Origin: Incurvaria masculella
Taxonomy: Eukaryota > Arthropoda > Insecta > Lepidoptera > Incurvariidae
Reading direction: 5' to 3'
DNA: 64,000 bases
Assembly: GCA_946894095.1 (NCBI GenBank)
Contig: OX335655.1
Span: 13,888,001-13,952,000 of the forward strand
The notes under the pieces were generated by a model. The model worked only from the letters and a program-made list of their open reading frames with translations. It made no database searches and was not told the DNA's origin. This document shows positions 22,331 through 34,300 of this stretch, piece by piece. The stretch's first letter is position 1; each line of letters opens with the position of its first letter. The translations under genes were made by a program, and so were the position numbers.

Positions 22331-24978
22331 TTTCCAGATTTTTTAAACAATCCTAGTAATCGAGGTAATCGAGTTCCATACCTTACGCCTGTTTCCTAAA
22401 TCTAATTAAGAAATATTTTGCTGCAATTTACCACATTACGGCCGGAGTGCACGACGCTTCGTAAAATGTTATCCGTTACTGATTACATTTGACGATGATG
22501 TGACGGCTAATCGCCAATCATATGAAATTGCGTTGCACTTAACATATTTTCGTCAAAGTTAGCTTGCCAGGAGTCAGACCAGAAATAGTCCCTCGAAACA
22601 ATCGGCAAAAATATTTGCTGTATGGCAACTCTTAGCACCGCCTGAGCTGACATAGTACTGCCCTTCTCCCACAGTACATAAACAGAAAGGGACAGGCACA
22701 ATTGAGGCACCATCTAGCGTCAACCATTCGTACCAACAAACAAAACAGTTGCTCTTGGAGCCGCGGGGTGGCGCTACTAGCGCCCAATATGTCGGCTTGC
22801 TATCAGCTGTTACCACAGATTACATAGATTTGGCGCCGAAATTTTTAATCTGTGGAACCGAGTGCCAGGCTAATAATTATGAAAAACAAAGCATTGTATT
22901 CCATTAATGGCGACGTTTGCCTATTATTTAAGGTCCAATAAGACTACAAAAATATAAAAATAGTAACTTTTGATACTTTGAATTATTATTTGATCGTGAT
23001 TTTGACGGTGATCAATGGGTCGGGAGTGTTTACGATTAGCGGTTAACATCATCGATCAACGTAATGTTTAAGGTTCGTGCAACGCAAATGGTGACTGATC
23101 AGTCTTTAATCATACGTTGACGGTGATGTTGACGTGCACGACGGTACGTGCAACCGGGCCTACATAAACCAACTGAGAGATACGTCTGTACGTTTCGTTT
23201 TTTATAACTAAACTTACATCCATGATATACATACGCCCTACATTTGATACAAATCTTTAGACGTAGATGTCGTTGGAAAAACCTCAAACCTGTAAGTTTC
23301 GTTCACTTTTCTATGGAGATTTTGGCCTTGCCTCTCTATGCATACTAAACAGTTGTAATTATTATATTGTACGTAAATATTATAATTTCAGCCTACAAAT
23401 GATGAAGGCTCCTCACTTGTACCTACACTAACAATGGAGAAGGGTGTCCTGAAATCTCGGAAAGTCGCATTGTCTGTGGGTACGGTGAGACCGACGAAAT
23501 CCTGACTGAAGCAATAAACCACCGAAGGATATTCAACCTTAGCACAAAGACGTAAGGTGCAAAATATTCATGCCGCACATTCGGGCACAGAAGTGAGGGT
23601 TGGGTCGCCTAGAGATATTCAAATGCCAAATGCGAATGGCATGAATGGCGAGAAGGGGACACAATGGTCTGCACAAATCCAAGTTGATTCGTTGACACCT
23701 ACGGGTTTGAATATTATGACAAGCGTTAAGTCGAACTGGTAAACTTGCGCAACAATGTTACGTTATAATCATAATACTTTTCTGAATACGTAATGATTTC
23801 TCAATAAATATAGGAACAGACTTTTCAAATTGATTATGGGTATAAAGGAAACATCCTACTTATATTTGGTATCACTTGAATCAAACCGTTTTGCAGATAC
23901 TCAAGTCTGTTTTAGGAGAAACAGTGATCGCAATTCCCCTTTGGGATTACGCTCGAGTTTTGCGTAGCTGTCACGCAGGTGTCGTCGTCAGGTTCTATGC
24001 CCGGACCTGCACCTAAAGATTTTGAGTGAGCAAGTAAAAATTGTACTTTCTTAATTTTATGCTTCAGGGATTGAAAAAGCTTCTTCTCTATGTGTATACA
24101 GGCTGTACAGAAACAGATGCCGTGTGGGTTCCGTCCGGCACGCAAAGATAAGTTAATGTAGGACTTTTGTTAACATCCATACATTATCATTCACCTCGTA
24201 AATTTTAGTCGAGGCCAACACATACCGCTTTACTAATAAATACTGTACCATCGCTATTACTCTGATATTTCTAGTTAAATATATCGGACAGTAACAAATA
24301 CCGGTTTAATAGCGATGGTATAAATGTTTATTGTATTTCAATATTTTGGGATGTCTAAAACCACACCTTCCTTACCATATTTAACATAATAAGCCTATAT
24401 TCGTTGGTGCAAACACTTGGACGTGCGAGTCGACGTTTTCATATTCTCACCTTTCACACTTACTCTACATACCACCTGTTCTGTCACTAAGCTTCAGACG
24501 ATCACAGCCGAGAATGTTTATTGGTTTGGGATCAGGGCCGCTATCGATTATGATGGCGCGAGTGCGCCAAAATAAACAAAAGTTGTAACCGACGACGCGG
24601 CGACGAGTCGGCTTCGGGTACTTGCGACCCGCAGCAGGGAAACAACAACACTTGCGACGCACGGAACACGATCATAGGTACGTCAAAACTGGACTGAATA
24701 CCTAAGTCTGAGTGAGTGCGAGTTTAACTATTGCAAAACTATTTTACAAAGAAGCGGTGGCGCCGGAGATTCAATAATAAAACTTGAATTACTAAAAAAT
24801 GAATTAAGAAGAACACTTTTGTTCGCTTTCCACATTTTAAAACGCAAGTCAGTCAACGTGTTTCACATTAGCATAAAAGTAATACAATACTCCTATCCAA
24901 TAGTCCTATTGCAACGCGTAACAAACGTGACTGATACTGCAGCAATCAAACTCACTGCGACTCGCGTGGCCGGAGAGG
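22331..24978. other. no gene recognised
   Basis: Contains a short inverted repeat at 24246-24321 (TACCATCGCTATTA / TAATAGCGATGGTA). Otherwise unassigned AT-rich sequence. Confidence 0.35.
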
Positions 24979-25550
24979 AATGTTTTTTTTTTTTTTTTTA
25001 TGTTAAGCGCGGCATATGGCGTACGCCAGGACCTAAAGGAGCCCGACGACGCCCATGGGTTTTCGAAAATTCAGGGGGGCTGCGAAAACCATGCCGGCCG
25101 GCCAGGTGCTTCTTCACACCACGTTTGAAGGACCCCAGGTCGTAATTTGGGGGAAATACCTCGGAAGGGAGTTCATTCCATTGTTTACCGACCCTATAGA
25201 TAAAGGATCTAGAGGATCGGTGAGTTCTTATTTTTGGAATGTCGACTGTGAATTTGTGCATTTTCTCCCTGTTCCGCGTTGACCGAAGGTAGAAAGGGGA
25301 CGGAGGAACAGCGTTATGCAGCTCCGACGAGCATTCTCCATGGTAAAGACGATAGAAGACAGAGAGAGACCCTACATCCCTTCTGAGTTGAAGGGTCTCC
25401 AAATTTAGGGATACCTCGGGGTCGTCAACGAGACGCACGGCCCGACGCTGTATCGAGTCCAGGGAGCCAAGCAGGTGCTTAGCTGAGCCGTCCCACAAGT
25501 GCGAACAGTACTCCACGCAAGACCTTATCTGCGCCTTGTAAATAAGCAGA
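24979..25550 (-). mobile_element. 5'-truncated LINE (jockey/CR1-like) with poly(A)
   Basis: The minus strand encodes the C-terminal end of a non-LTR reverse transcriptase: LIYKAQIRSCVEYCSHLWDG, then LDSIQRRAVRLVDDP and LGSFKRGVKKHLAGR. The frame is intact for about 180 codons to a TAA at 24998, followed within a few bases by a poly(A) tract (poly(T) at 24979-24999 on +). The upstream part of the element is missing. A second copy lies at 2931-3253. Confidence 0.85.
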
Positions 25551-26241
25551 ATGTGACAGTATCTACCTCCCCGTCAGACACTTCTACTCCAGCGATGGAC
25601 TCGTCTCTGACGCGTCGCGTCAAATTCGATGTCTCCTAAGATATACATCCTTGTATACGTACGCAGAAGACCAGTGAGAAAAATAAACTAAAACTATTGC
25701 AGTTACGATTGGAAAATAGTTCTTAGCTGAAGAGTTTTGACTGATTATGCACGCCTGGATATCAGTTTCCGATTGGCAAGTTCAAGATCGCATAGTGGAT
25801 TCGCGTGGACATTCAAGAACAAGTGCGACCGTGCTTACAAATCGTGCGTCGTCGTCGCGTGACACCGAAACGAGTGAAGAGATCTCGGTCAAGATATCCG
25901 TTTCTAGGTGAATTCTGTTATTTTCCTATGGCCGTCGCCGATCCAAGGCAACTGAGGGACAACTAGTTCGTATCTTTCGTATCATTTATGCAAAGGGAAC
26001 CGATTGATGTCCTTTGAACACGTGATCCGTGTTAGCGAAAACGGATTAGGCCGAAATAAAATCGGGATTCTGCAGAAAATCGTGAAGATATAAAGACTAG
26101 TTACAAAAGCGAAATACTGGATCCACGCTTGAATCCAGCGAATCGTTGTAAAACCAGCAAAGAAACGCGGGCAGGCAACAGCAAGAGACACGAAGATGTC
26201 AACCACAGGTTAACTTAATGTTTCAATGATGAATGATAATA
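25551..26241. other. no gene recognised
   Basis: No coding or repeat signal seen. Confidence 0.4.
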
Positions 26242-26540
26242 GTTTTTAGGGTTCCGTAACAAAGGGTGAAAACGGAACCCTATTACTAAGCCTCCGCTGT
26301 CCGTCCGTCCGTCCGTCTGTCACAGGGCTGTATCTCATGAATCGTAATAGGTAGGCAGCTGAAATTTCACAGAGTGTGTATTTATTTTTCGGCTATTACA
26401 ACAAATAGGTAAAATTTAAAAATAATTTAAAAAAATAACGGGGGCCTCATACAAAAAACGTGATTTCTTGTGTTAAACCTTGTACGATGGTACAGAACCC
26501 TTCATGTGCGAGTCCAACTGGCACTTGGCCGGTTTTTTTT
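26242..26540 (-). mobile_element. GTCY-microsatellite MITE, copy 6
   Basis: TTTTTAGGGTTCCGTAAC at the left, GCACTTGGCCGGTTTTTT at the right; about 6 units. Confidence 0.87.
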
Positions 26541-26680
26541 ATAGAACCCGATATGCATGGGTTAATACCACACAACTACCGTAATTATATTAGCCCAGAC
26601 ACATATGTGTAGGTATATAATGTGAAGGTACTGGCACAGAATTAGGTGCCAGTACCTTCACATTATGAGCACGGCTACAC
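26541..26680 (-). mobile_element. SINE tail fragment with hairpin
   Basis: Decayed reverse SINE tail (TGGGTTAATACCACACAACT, TTAGCCCAGACAC). Part of the tail is duplicated in inverse orientation, forming the hairpin at 26617-26666. Confidence 0.6.
26617..26666. repeat. perfect 21-bp hairpin
   Basis: Arms 26617-26637 and 26646-26666 are exact inverse copies around the 8-nt loop AGAATTAG. Confidence 0.96.
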
Positions 26681-27299
26681 TACATGTAACAGCCGTTTTC
26701 TCGATTCAATATTTGAATAGGGAATTCGAATCGGGATTTTTGAATGCCGCAACACATTATACTTTTGAGATTACCGCGGTCGTTAAACATGTTTGAAAAA
26801 TCCGAAGGAGAATGTCTCTTCCCACCGCGTGAAAAGCCGTAACATTTTTCAAACACGCCGCAACACATGTTAGTTTTTAGAATTTTAAACGAACGAAAGG
26901 AAATATTTAGTTTGGAATATATGTCATACATTTGATATAGAGTGGCTAGATTCTGAGAGTCCATCTTGGAATACGTATATGGAAACGCCTCGCCACGGAT
27001 GTATCAGAGCGTGTCATGGCGTGTCCCTCGAATGGGAGGCGGCCGAGCGCCCGAGCGGGTAGTCTGGAGAAAAAACTAGATTTACGACAAACCACCTCTT
27101 GCAGCCACTGCGTGTGTACAGTAAGCTCTTGCTAGGCGCAAGCATAAATCGAGCGTGTGACGCGATCATTGCGAATGCAAGTCTAAGCCAAGGACTTCTA
27201 AAATCAGACACATTATATTTATTTTTGTTGTTGTTTATTTATAAACTGTCATGGCTCAGTCTCGATGCACTCCGAAGGCCAATGCACCTGGGGTGATGC
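26681..27299. other. no gene recognised
   Basis: No coding or repeat signal established. Confidence 0.35.
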
Positions 27300-27770
27300 A
27301 AGTGGCTAGCGGATCTTAGCCTTGCAGAGTGCAGTCCGCTTCGCCTCGCCGGAGACGGAGATACGGAAAATGGTGCGATAACATTAAATCACCCGCTAGT
27401 AGCCTACCGCAGTCAAAGCCGGATCTATTTATTAGTATATTGGTACAGTCGACAGTGCGATAATCGTCACACTTTGGACTTGGACCCTTCGAAGACGCAC
27501 AGAGGCGGAGGGCTGTCCTATGGACATTAATCACAGTCATAAAATAAATGTACTTAAGTACAGTGGCTAGCGGATCTTAGCCTTGCAGAGTGCAGTCCGC
27601 TTCGCCTCGCCGGAGACGGAGATACGGAAAATGGTGCGATAACATTATACTAGCGGGTAGTAGCCTACCGCAGTCAAAGCCGGATCTATTTATTAGTATA
27701 TTGGTACAGTCTACTGTACTATGTCCTATGGACATTCATCACAGTCATAAAATAAATGTACTTACTTACA
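27300..27770 (+). repeat. direct tandem duplication, ~210-260 bp units
   Basis: 27300-27561 and 27562-27770 share nearly identical blocks (GTGGCTAGCGGATCTTAGCC ..., GTCAAAGCCGGATCTATTTA..., CCTATGGACATT.ATCACAGTC, ATAAATGTACTTA). The second unit lacks about 50 bp (TCGACAGTGCGATAATCG to GGAGGGCTG). Confidence 0.92.
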
Positions 27771-28005
27771 GTCGAAACCGATTATAACGACATCGTTTAC
27801 AACGACCGATCGGTTATTACAGCCAAATTGTAAGGTCCCGCCCGAATCTCTAGTAAACTATTCAGTAAACATACCGCCTATAACAACATCGGATACAGCG
27901 ACATATCGCTTACAACGACGAAGCTTCATCGACTATAACGACCAACCGCTTCTTGTCCCAGCAAAACAAAACAATACGAACGATTTTAAATCTTATTGAT
28001 AAGTT

Positions 28006-28323
28006 ATGAAGGAATATTTAGGCGTATTATTACTCACGCACAAGCTGTTGCATCTGAAAAGAAATGATCTACGCACAATGGTGGGAACAATGACAGGACA
28101 TTGTTCACTCAACAAGCACCTCCATAACCTGGGGGTGACGGACAGCCCTCTATGTCGTGGCTGCATGGAGACAACGGAAACAACCGCCCATGTACTGTTG
28201 GAGTGCAAGAGTGTGGCCGACCATCGGGCGCAGACCCTGGGAGCACCGGGATCCCTTGCAGAGGCCTGTGGTAATGTAAAGGGTATGCTGGACTTCTGGG
28301 ACGAGCTGGGATGGCTTACATAG
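28006..28323 (+). pseudogene. LINE ORF2 C-terminal fragment with CCHC motif
   Basis: 105-codon frame. LKRNDLRTMVGTMTGHCSLN is followed by a CX2CX10HX4C zinc motif (LCRGCMETTETTAHVLLEC) and a C-terminal tail ending FWDELGWLT. This is the C-terminus of an R1/Loa/I-type non-LTR retrotransposon that follows the RNase H or RT domain. The upstream coding part is missing. A different LINE family from those at 2931 and 6721. Confidence 0.85.
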
Positions 28324-28396
28324 TCACCTTTGTTACGCACAATGGCCTCTCTGTGAAGTAGGCTTAGCGCGGAAAACATTTTGCCCAACTAACAAC

Positions 28397-29038
28397 GAGT
28401 CGTATTCACTACGTATAATATTCACAACGTATAATAGTATTTTTTTCCAAAAAATTAAAACCATGCATATCGTATAATATTCACAACGTATAATGTTATA
28501 CGTTGTGCATGAGTTTAAAAATAAAATAAACTCGTTGCATCATGCAGAACGTATAATAGCCACAACGTATAATATTCCTAACATGAATTCACAAAAAAAG
28601 AAAACCATGCAGAACGTATAATATGCCAAGAAGCACTGCATAAAGCGCCCTAACAACGATACATTTAAGGCTGAAATTGCTACGAATCGATATCTGTTGA
28701 AGAGTAACAATTTGCTACAACGCTAATTGAGACGGTCGAAAAGTCGCGTGCGAGTATAATCTTTAATATTATATCGATAAGGGCGCTTATCGTATGAAAT
28801 ATTTTAGGATTATATGATATGCATGGTTTTCTTTTTTTGTTAAATAAAGATCATAACATTATACGTTGTGACTATTATACGTTATGCATGGAGAAATAAG
28901 TAATTTAATTTTTTGGACTTCTTCATGCACTACGTATAAGATTATACGATCTGCCGATTATACGTTGTGCATGGTTTTAAAATTTTGTTAAAATATGACA
29001 TTATACGATCTGCATATTATACGTTATGCCGTTCCCCC
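28397..29038. mobile_element. 642-bp fold-back element built of CGTATAAT motifs
   Basis: Flanked by the octamer CTAACAAC (28389-28396 and 29039-29046). The left half carries seven CGTATAAT motifs, the right half six inverse ATTATACG motifs, in partly complementary context (AAAACCATGCA...ACGTATAAT). No coding capacity. The same octamer also occurs once inside (28650-28657). Confidence 0.8.
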
Positions 29039-29189
29039 CTAACAACTACCTACGCACTTTCTCCCACCTCATCCGAACCTATTCCCGGCCATTTGGCCTT
29101 GCATATTTTACACCAATTGTTTAGTGCGCTAAATTACTGCGTGAGTGACAGCTTGATTTATAAGTGTTGGTTTTGATTTAGGTGCATTT

Positions 29190-29354
29190 ATGCGTTATCA
29201 TGTTCCAAAAAAGAGAAAAGTGTTTTCTATTGAAGAAAAATCTCATGTCGTATGGAGATTAGAAAATGGCGAGTCGAATAGTGGAATTGCAAAGGAATGT
29301 GGAGTTTCGCACTCTACGATATACGGTGCATTTTGTAGTCTAATTATTTCTTAA
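29190..29354 (+). pseudogene. Tigger-type transposase N-terminus (54 codons)
   Basis: Starts MRYHVPKKRKVFSIEEKSHV and contains a CENP-B/Psq-type helix-turn-helix (LENGESNSGIAKECGVSHST). It ends at a TAA after 54 residues, just after the first DNA-binding helix; the second HTH and DDE catalytic domain are absent. Located in the right part of the Tigger element. Confidence 0.82.
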
Positions 29355-29553
29355 TAAATATTTTTATTTCTTTTCTGACATTTCATTTGACAACAAGTTC
29401 ACATACATAACCTATACCTGTACTAGATAGATACCTACCTACACAACTAATATAACTACTGTACTTGTGTATATGTATTGCTTATAACAACTATCGGATA
29501 TAACGTCGGCAACTATACGGTCCCTTCAATGTCGCTATATCAGGTTTTGGCTG

Positions 29554-29896
29554 TATTTTCAAAAATAAAAGACTGTTTCATTTGACTATAATTGGTTAAT
29601 TTTTCTCAAAGTAGCCAACATGGTTTATGACTAAGTCACCATGAAAATATATATTTCAAGCATGACATTGAGAATGTTTTTCCTAAAATGAGCAGGTAAG
29701 GATGGTTGCTAGGTGAGTACTTTCAAGATGTAAAATGTATGAAGCAATTTAAGGCTCCAACTGACTCCAGCGTTCAGCAAACAAATGGTAATGGCGATCT
29801 CCGGAAGCATTGAGTTTGCGTTAGGGTTCATTGTTGTATGAGCGTGAAAATAGAGTGTGACGAAACGAAATTAAGGTTTTTGACCTGCAAGTCTAC
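29554..29896. other. no gene recognised
   Basis: No coding or repeat signal seen. Confidence 0.4.
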
Positions 29897-30203
29897 TTTT
29901 TAGGGTTCCGTACCCAAAGGGTGAAAACGGAACCCTATTACTAAGCCTCCGCTGTCCGTCCGTCCGTCCGTCTGTCTGTCCGTCTGTCACAGGGCTGTAT
30001 CTCATGAACCGTAACAGGTAGGAAGCTGATATTTTCACAGATTATGTATTTATTTTGCCGCTATAACAACAAATAGGAAACATTATAAAATAATAATAAT
30101 TAGAGGGGGGCCCCATACAAAAAACGTGTATTTTTTTGTAAATCTTGTGCGATGGTACAGAACCCTTCGTGTGCGAGTCCGACTCGCACTTGGCCGGTTT
30201 TTA
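29897..30203 (-). mobile_element. GTCY-microsatellite MITE, copy 7
   Basis: Complete ends in reverse orientation; about 10 microsatellite units with mixed GTCC/GTCT. Confidence 0.88.
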
Positions 30204-30808
30204 AAGTGAATTATTATATGTTTCACGCTTATTCACTAGATAAATATGTGATCTTGTACCACAAAATAAAAAATTGCATAATAATTTTAGAAGATATCTT
30301 TTTCTACGTAACCAAAAGGTTCTGGGGGTCTACTCATGAGATTCTCACCTGTGAGTCATCGCTGACTCAGTGTTGAGTTACAGGACTTTCGTACTCATGA
30401 AATGACAGCCAAGAGTCACCCTAGTGTTGTCTCTTTCCAATTATTCTAATTAGAGTGCAATGACACATAACATTTGATGTTTAAGGACGTCAGGGGATAT
30501 ATATTTGTGGCTAGTTTATTTTTGTGTTTCATTATATGCCTTTTTTATCTTAGTTATCTGTGCACCATTGTTAACATTGTAAGCATCAAAGAAATAAAAA
30601 ACGGTGAGTTTATTTGAGCTAGTGGGCACGCTCAGCAAGCGTAGAAATAAAAACTTAAAGACACTGGCTATTAAGAGCAAAATAACTTGTTTATTTGCAT
30701 GAAGTGGAGCTTATGTAGTAGTTCTTCTACTTGTTCTCTGCATGAGTGGTCATGTCTTTTCTTATATAAAGTTTGTATCTAAATGATTTCACTCAAATTA
30801 ACCACCGC
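30204..30808. other. no gene; interspersed repeat fragment at 30345-30490
   Basis: The segment with CCAATTATTCTAATTAGAGT, GCAATGACACATAACAT and GACGTCAGG is shared with 56105-56260 and, inverted, 36195-36275. Confidence 0.5.
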
Positions 30809-31370
30809 TTAAGGTGGGCCTTCCCGCTCAACTCCCCATACAAACGTGGAAAGAAGATCATTCGCATATTTCTTATTGTAAATTCAAAATTATATTCAAA
30901 ACAGCTTTATTTTAATTTTAATGATCCATTAGATGCTTGATGAACATTGGCATTGTATAATTGTGTTTGGTTTCTAGGTTATAAGGTCCTAAAATTTTAA
31001 TTTTTCGCATATTTTAAACAATAAGTTTGGACGTGGATTACTCAAAGATAAATTTAATAATCGTAGTCTTGGAGCCTGGCTTGTTCCGTGAACTTTCAAA
31101 ATCAGTTTATTTTTTGTTTGATTTTTGACTAGAGCGTTAGACATTTACTTTTAGCGATAAGTCATTTTATAATAATAAAAAAATAATCTGACCAAATCAA
31201 ACACTGCGCATCGTTTGCTTTGTGGAAGTGTTGCATCCTCATCACAAGACTGTCTTTTTCTTTCAAACAGAGACAGCTCCAGAGCGCAATAGAACGATTT
31301 TGTACCTTGCCGGCAGTTGGGCCCGTCGGGGCGCAGGCCGTGACGGTTATGTCAGCCTTCACAACTTTAA
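30809..31370 (+). mobile_element. 550-bp TTAA MITE family, diverged copy 3
   Basis: Left end TTAAGGTGGGCCTTCCCGCT as in the other copies; the interior is co-linear but more diverged. The right end is degraded (TTAA at 31367-31370). Confidence 0.75.
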
Positions 31371-34300
31371 GGCCGTGGGGATGCTTATTAACCAGGCGGA
31401 CAAACCAGATTTCACATTACAAGAGCTATTTAAACATGTTTAGGACTAAGAATTTGGCATGAGTATGCTTAAATATACATGGCTTAACGCTCACTAAATA
31501 CTCCTTTTATCTTACTGTGTTGAGTAAACCAATACACATGACAACATTTATAATTAAATGAAGATTAAAATGTATGTGCAGCCTCGCAAACTATTAGCAC
31601 AGAAGTATGCTATTAGTAAATGTGGAGTAGGCAAATCGCCTTGCAGTTTACTGCCTGTCGTCAAACCAATATCGCTTTGCTCGAACATTGCACACTTACG
31701 TCATGTGGCCAGAATGTTGATGAAACTTGTCATTGCTTGCAAATCATGAATTTTTAAGGTTCAATTACCGAAATTACTGAGAACTTTAAAGAAAATTGCT
31801 TTTCACCAACAATTTAAGGTATGCTAACTCGTAGCTAGTCATTTTTCCCTAATTAGGGTTAGTCGCGAAGGTAGCGGAAATCTAAGATTTCAAAATTTTA
31901 TGTTGTAAATTTTATTTTTATTTTTTTCATCACTTGAGAAGCTTCATTCTATGTGCATAGGTTTTTTATTTGTCTGTAAATATCAATCTCTATTTTTCAG
32001 CAAAAAAAATTATAAGGTATGGTAATAGGTAAAAAGGTTTTTTTTTCCAATGTTTGTAGTCAATATAAAAGTTATATAAAAAAATTTAGATTTTGCCAAT
32101 ATATTTTAGAATCCAAAATTTCATAAACCTAGTCAACATTAGTATAGGGAATTGATAGGGTAACTACTCTCTTAAGAATGTACGAGCTTGTGCCTAACTA
32201 ATGCACGGGTAAAATAATCAGTCGTAATGATTTCTTTTTAGTGAAAAAAATTACAGCCACAGCATTGAACAGTGATAAAATTAGTTCAATAGTCTCTGAA
32301 AACTTTCAAATAACAAACCTGCTCAATTTCGCTAAAACATGCAACGTGACGTTCCAATATAAACGCCTGTGTGTTACCTTCTGTCTTTTTCATAAGGGCA
32401 CGTGATTCTTTCTTTTCACAGGGATTTTTGGCTCAATTCACACCGAGAGGGCCGCTGCCATCACGGTTTGAGTTGAGCCTTACAGGTCGAAGTGAAGAAG
32501 AGCTACGGACCCCGATTAGGGGCAATAGGGCACGACACCCAGTTGAAATAATAATAACGGCACGTGGAGCAGGAGCCCGAGGTCTCAAGCCTGACCCGGC
32601 CTGATGAGTACCTTGGAGTGCCGTCATCATCGTTTAACTTCATGCGTTATATACTCATCATAAAATAAAGTCTGTTTCCTGTCTTAATCGCTGGAACATT
32701 CTAGACCTGGACCCTAGACAGCACCTATAGGTGTAACTGACCAGGGAATAAGGCTTGCTGAAACATCTCCTTCAAAATAGAACCACCGGAAACCATCTGA
32801 TTATGGCTCTGTGGAGCCGATGGCGGAATAAAAATAAATTTAAAAAACATTCTGATGTTTTCAATTACCGTTATATTTTTTGTTTCTAAAAGGGCTCCAA
32901 ACTCTTGGGTGCCCAAGGACCACTGCATGGGGCCCGACACTGACTGTCCTGTCCATATTGTTACGGTGCAACTGTAACATCGAAAACTGAAGGGGCAATG
33001 CACTCAATGGACTTTGAAATGGGATTGTACCAATGCTATGCAGACACTGCTGTTTATAAAGTACACATATACATAAGTAGACAATATCATGCGCATGCAT
33101 GGCTCGTTGAGTAATCAAAGTGATGAGTAACCACTGTGGGTTATGACAAAATTTATAGGGAAGCATTATTACTAATATTTCTTTTATATTAGTCCCACAA
33201 AATCAATTTTTAAAGTGACCAGTTCCTGACGATTAGTTTTTCAGCACAGATTTAACCCTGTAGGTCTACTTCCATGCTTACTACGTGTTAGGTAAGTAGC
33301 AATGGATACTTTCTCCGTTCTGTGGTAATATGAGGTAAGCGGCAGAAGAAAGTTTTCCATCAAGCTCCAACACTCAGAAGACTCGAAAAAATCAAATAGC
33401 CATTCGGAAACGGGATGGATTACAATTTCAAATGCAGGACATCTTGGCCGTTAACTGAGGTCGAAGAATGTTAATAAAATTAAAAAAAAATCGAATTCAA
33501 ACTTCACATTCATATGCAATTATAAACCTTTCAGTAAATAGTCAAATTCTAAGTAGCCACAATAAGTATTTTTAGTACTCTTCCTGAAAGCCCTGAGGCC
33601 ATATTGCAGCGTTCTTATTGCTTTTAGCAATCAATTTTAAAGCTAATTTTTTGTTAACATCAAATAAGGATTGCGATTGTTTGATAAAACTTTTAACTGC
33701 AGGTTTATTGAGTTATCGCTAGTTTGTGTCTATCTTTCGTGTCGACATTTCTAGTGATTTAACATCTTTTAACGGTTTAACAAAAACCTCTTCGCTGCAT
33801 TAACAAATTTAATAATACTTAGACAGTCGTAGGGTTAAGCATACTTTATGCGAACTACATTGTAATTTGGCCTTATTTGCGTGACCAGAATTTAAGAATA
33901 TAATTCTTAATTAAGAATATAGAAAATTTATGTTTGATTGGGCATTTAAGAGTTATTGAGTATTAAACATTTGCTTATTAATCTTTTTAGCCAAGAATAA
34001 ATGCAAAAAAAGAACATTCAAAGGGCAAAAATGTTTTGACGTTATTTTCCTCTGGTGGAAAACATACCTATGTACTAGGACATAGCAATTCAAACGGTTA
34101 ATCTCACTTGCGTCAGAATTGATCGCTGACAACTGTTAAATGTATGGATGTCCCTAACTATTTTCAATGTTAGTGCAGAGAGAAAAGTAGCCATAAAAAT
34201 AATCACGCAAACCGAACATCGGTGATTCCGATCAATAGATGAGTGCAAATTTCGGCCACTACTAGTGGTTCCACTTGTCATTTATTTAAGTAAACCTTCC

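Larger units (their letters stand above)
27769..29553 (+). mobile_element. Tigger/pogo-like DNA transposon, internally rearranged
   Basis: Flanked by TA on both sides. Terminal inverted repeats CAGTCGAAACCGATTATAAC / CAGCCAAAACCTGATATAGC, followed by many subterminal TATAACGAC-type motifs. A transposase N-terminus remains at 29190-29354. Most of the transposase is gone, and a LINE fragment and a fold-back element sit inside. Confidence 0.85.

Noticed and set aside
28006..28323. Host zinc-finger gene
   Set aside because: The CCHC spacing and GHCSLNKHL context are those of a LINE C-terminus, and it lies inside a transposon.
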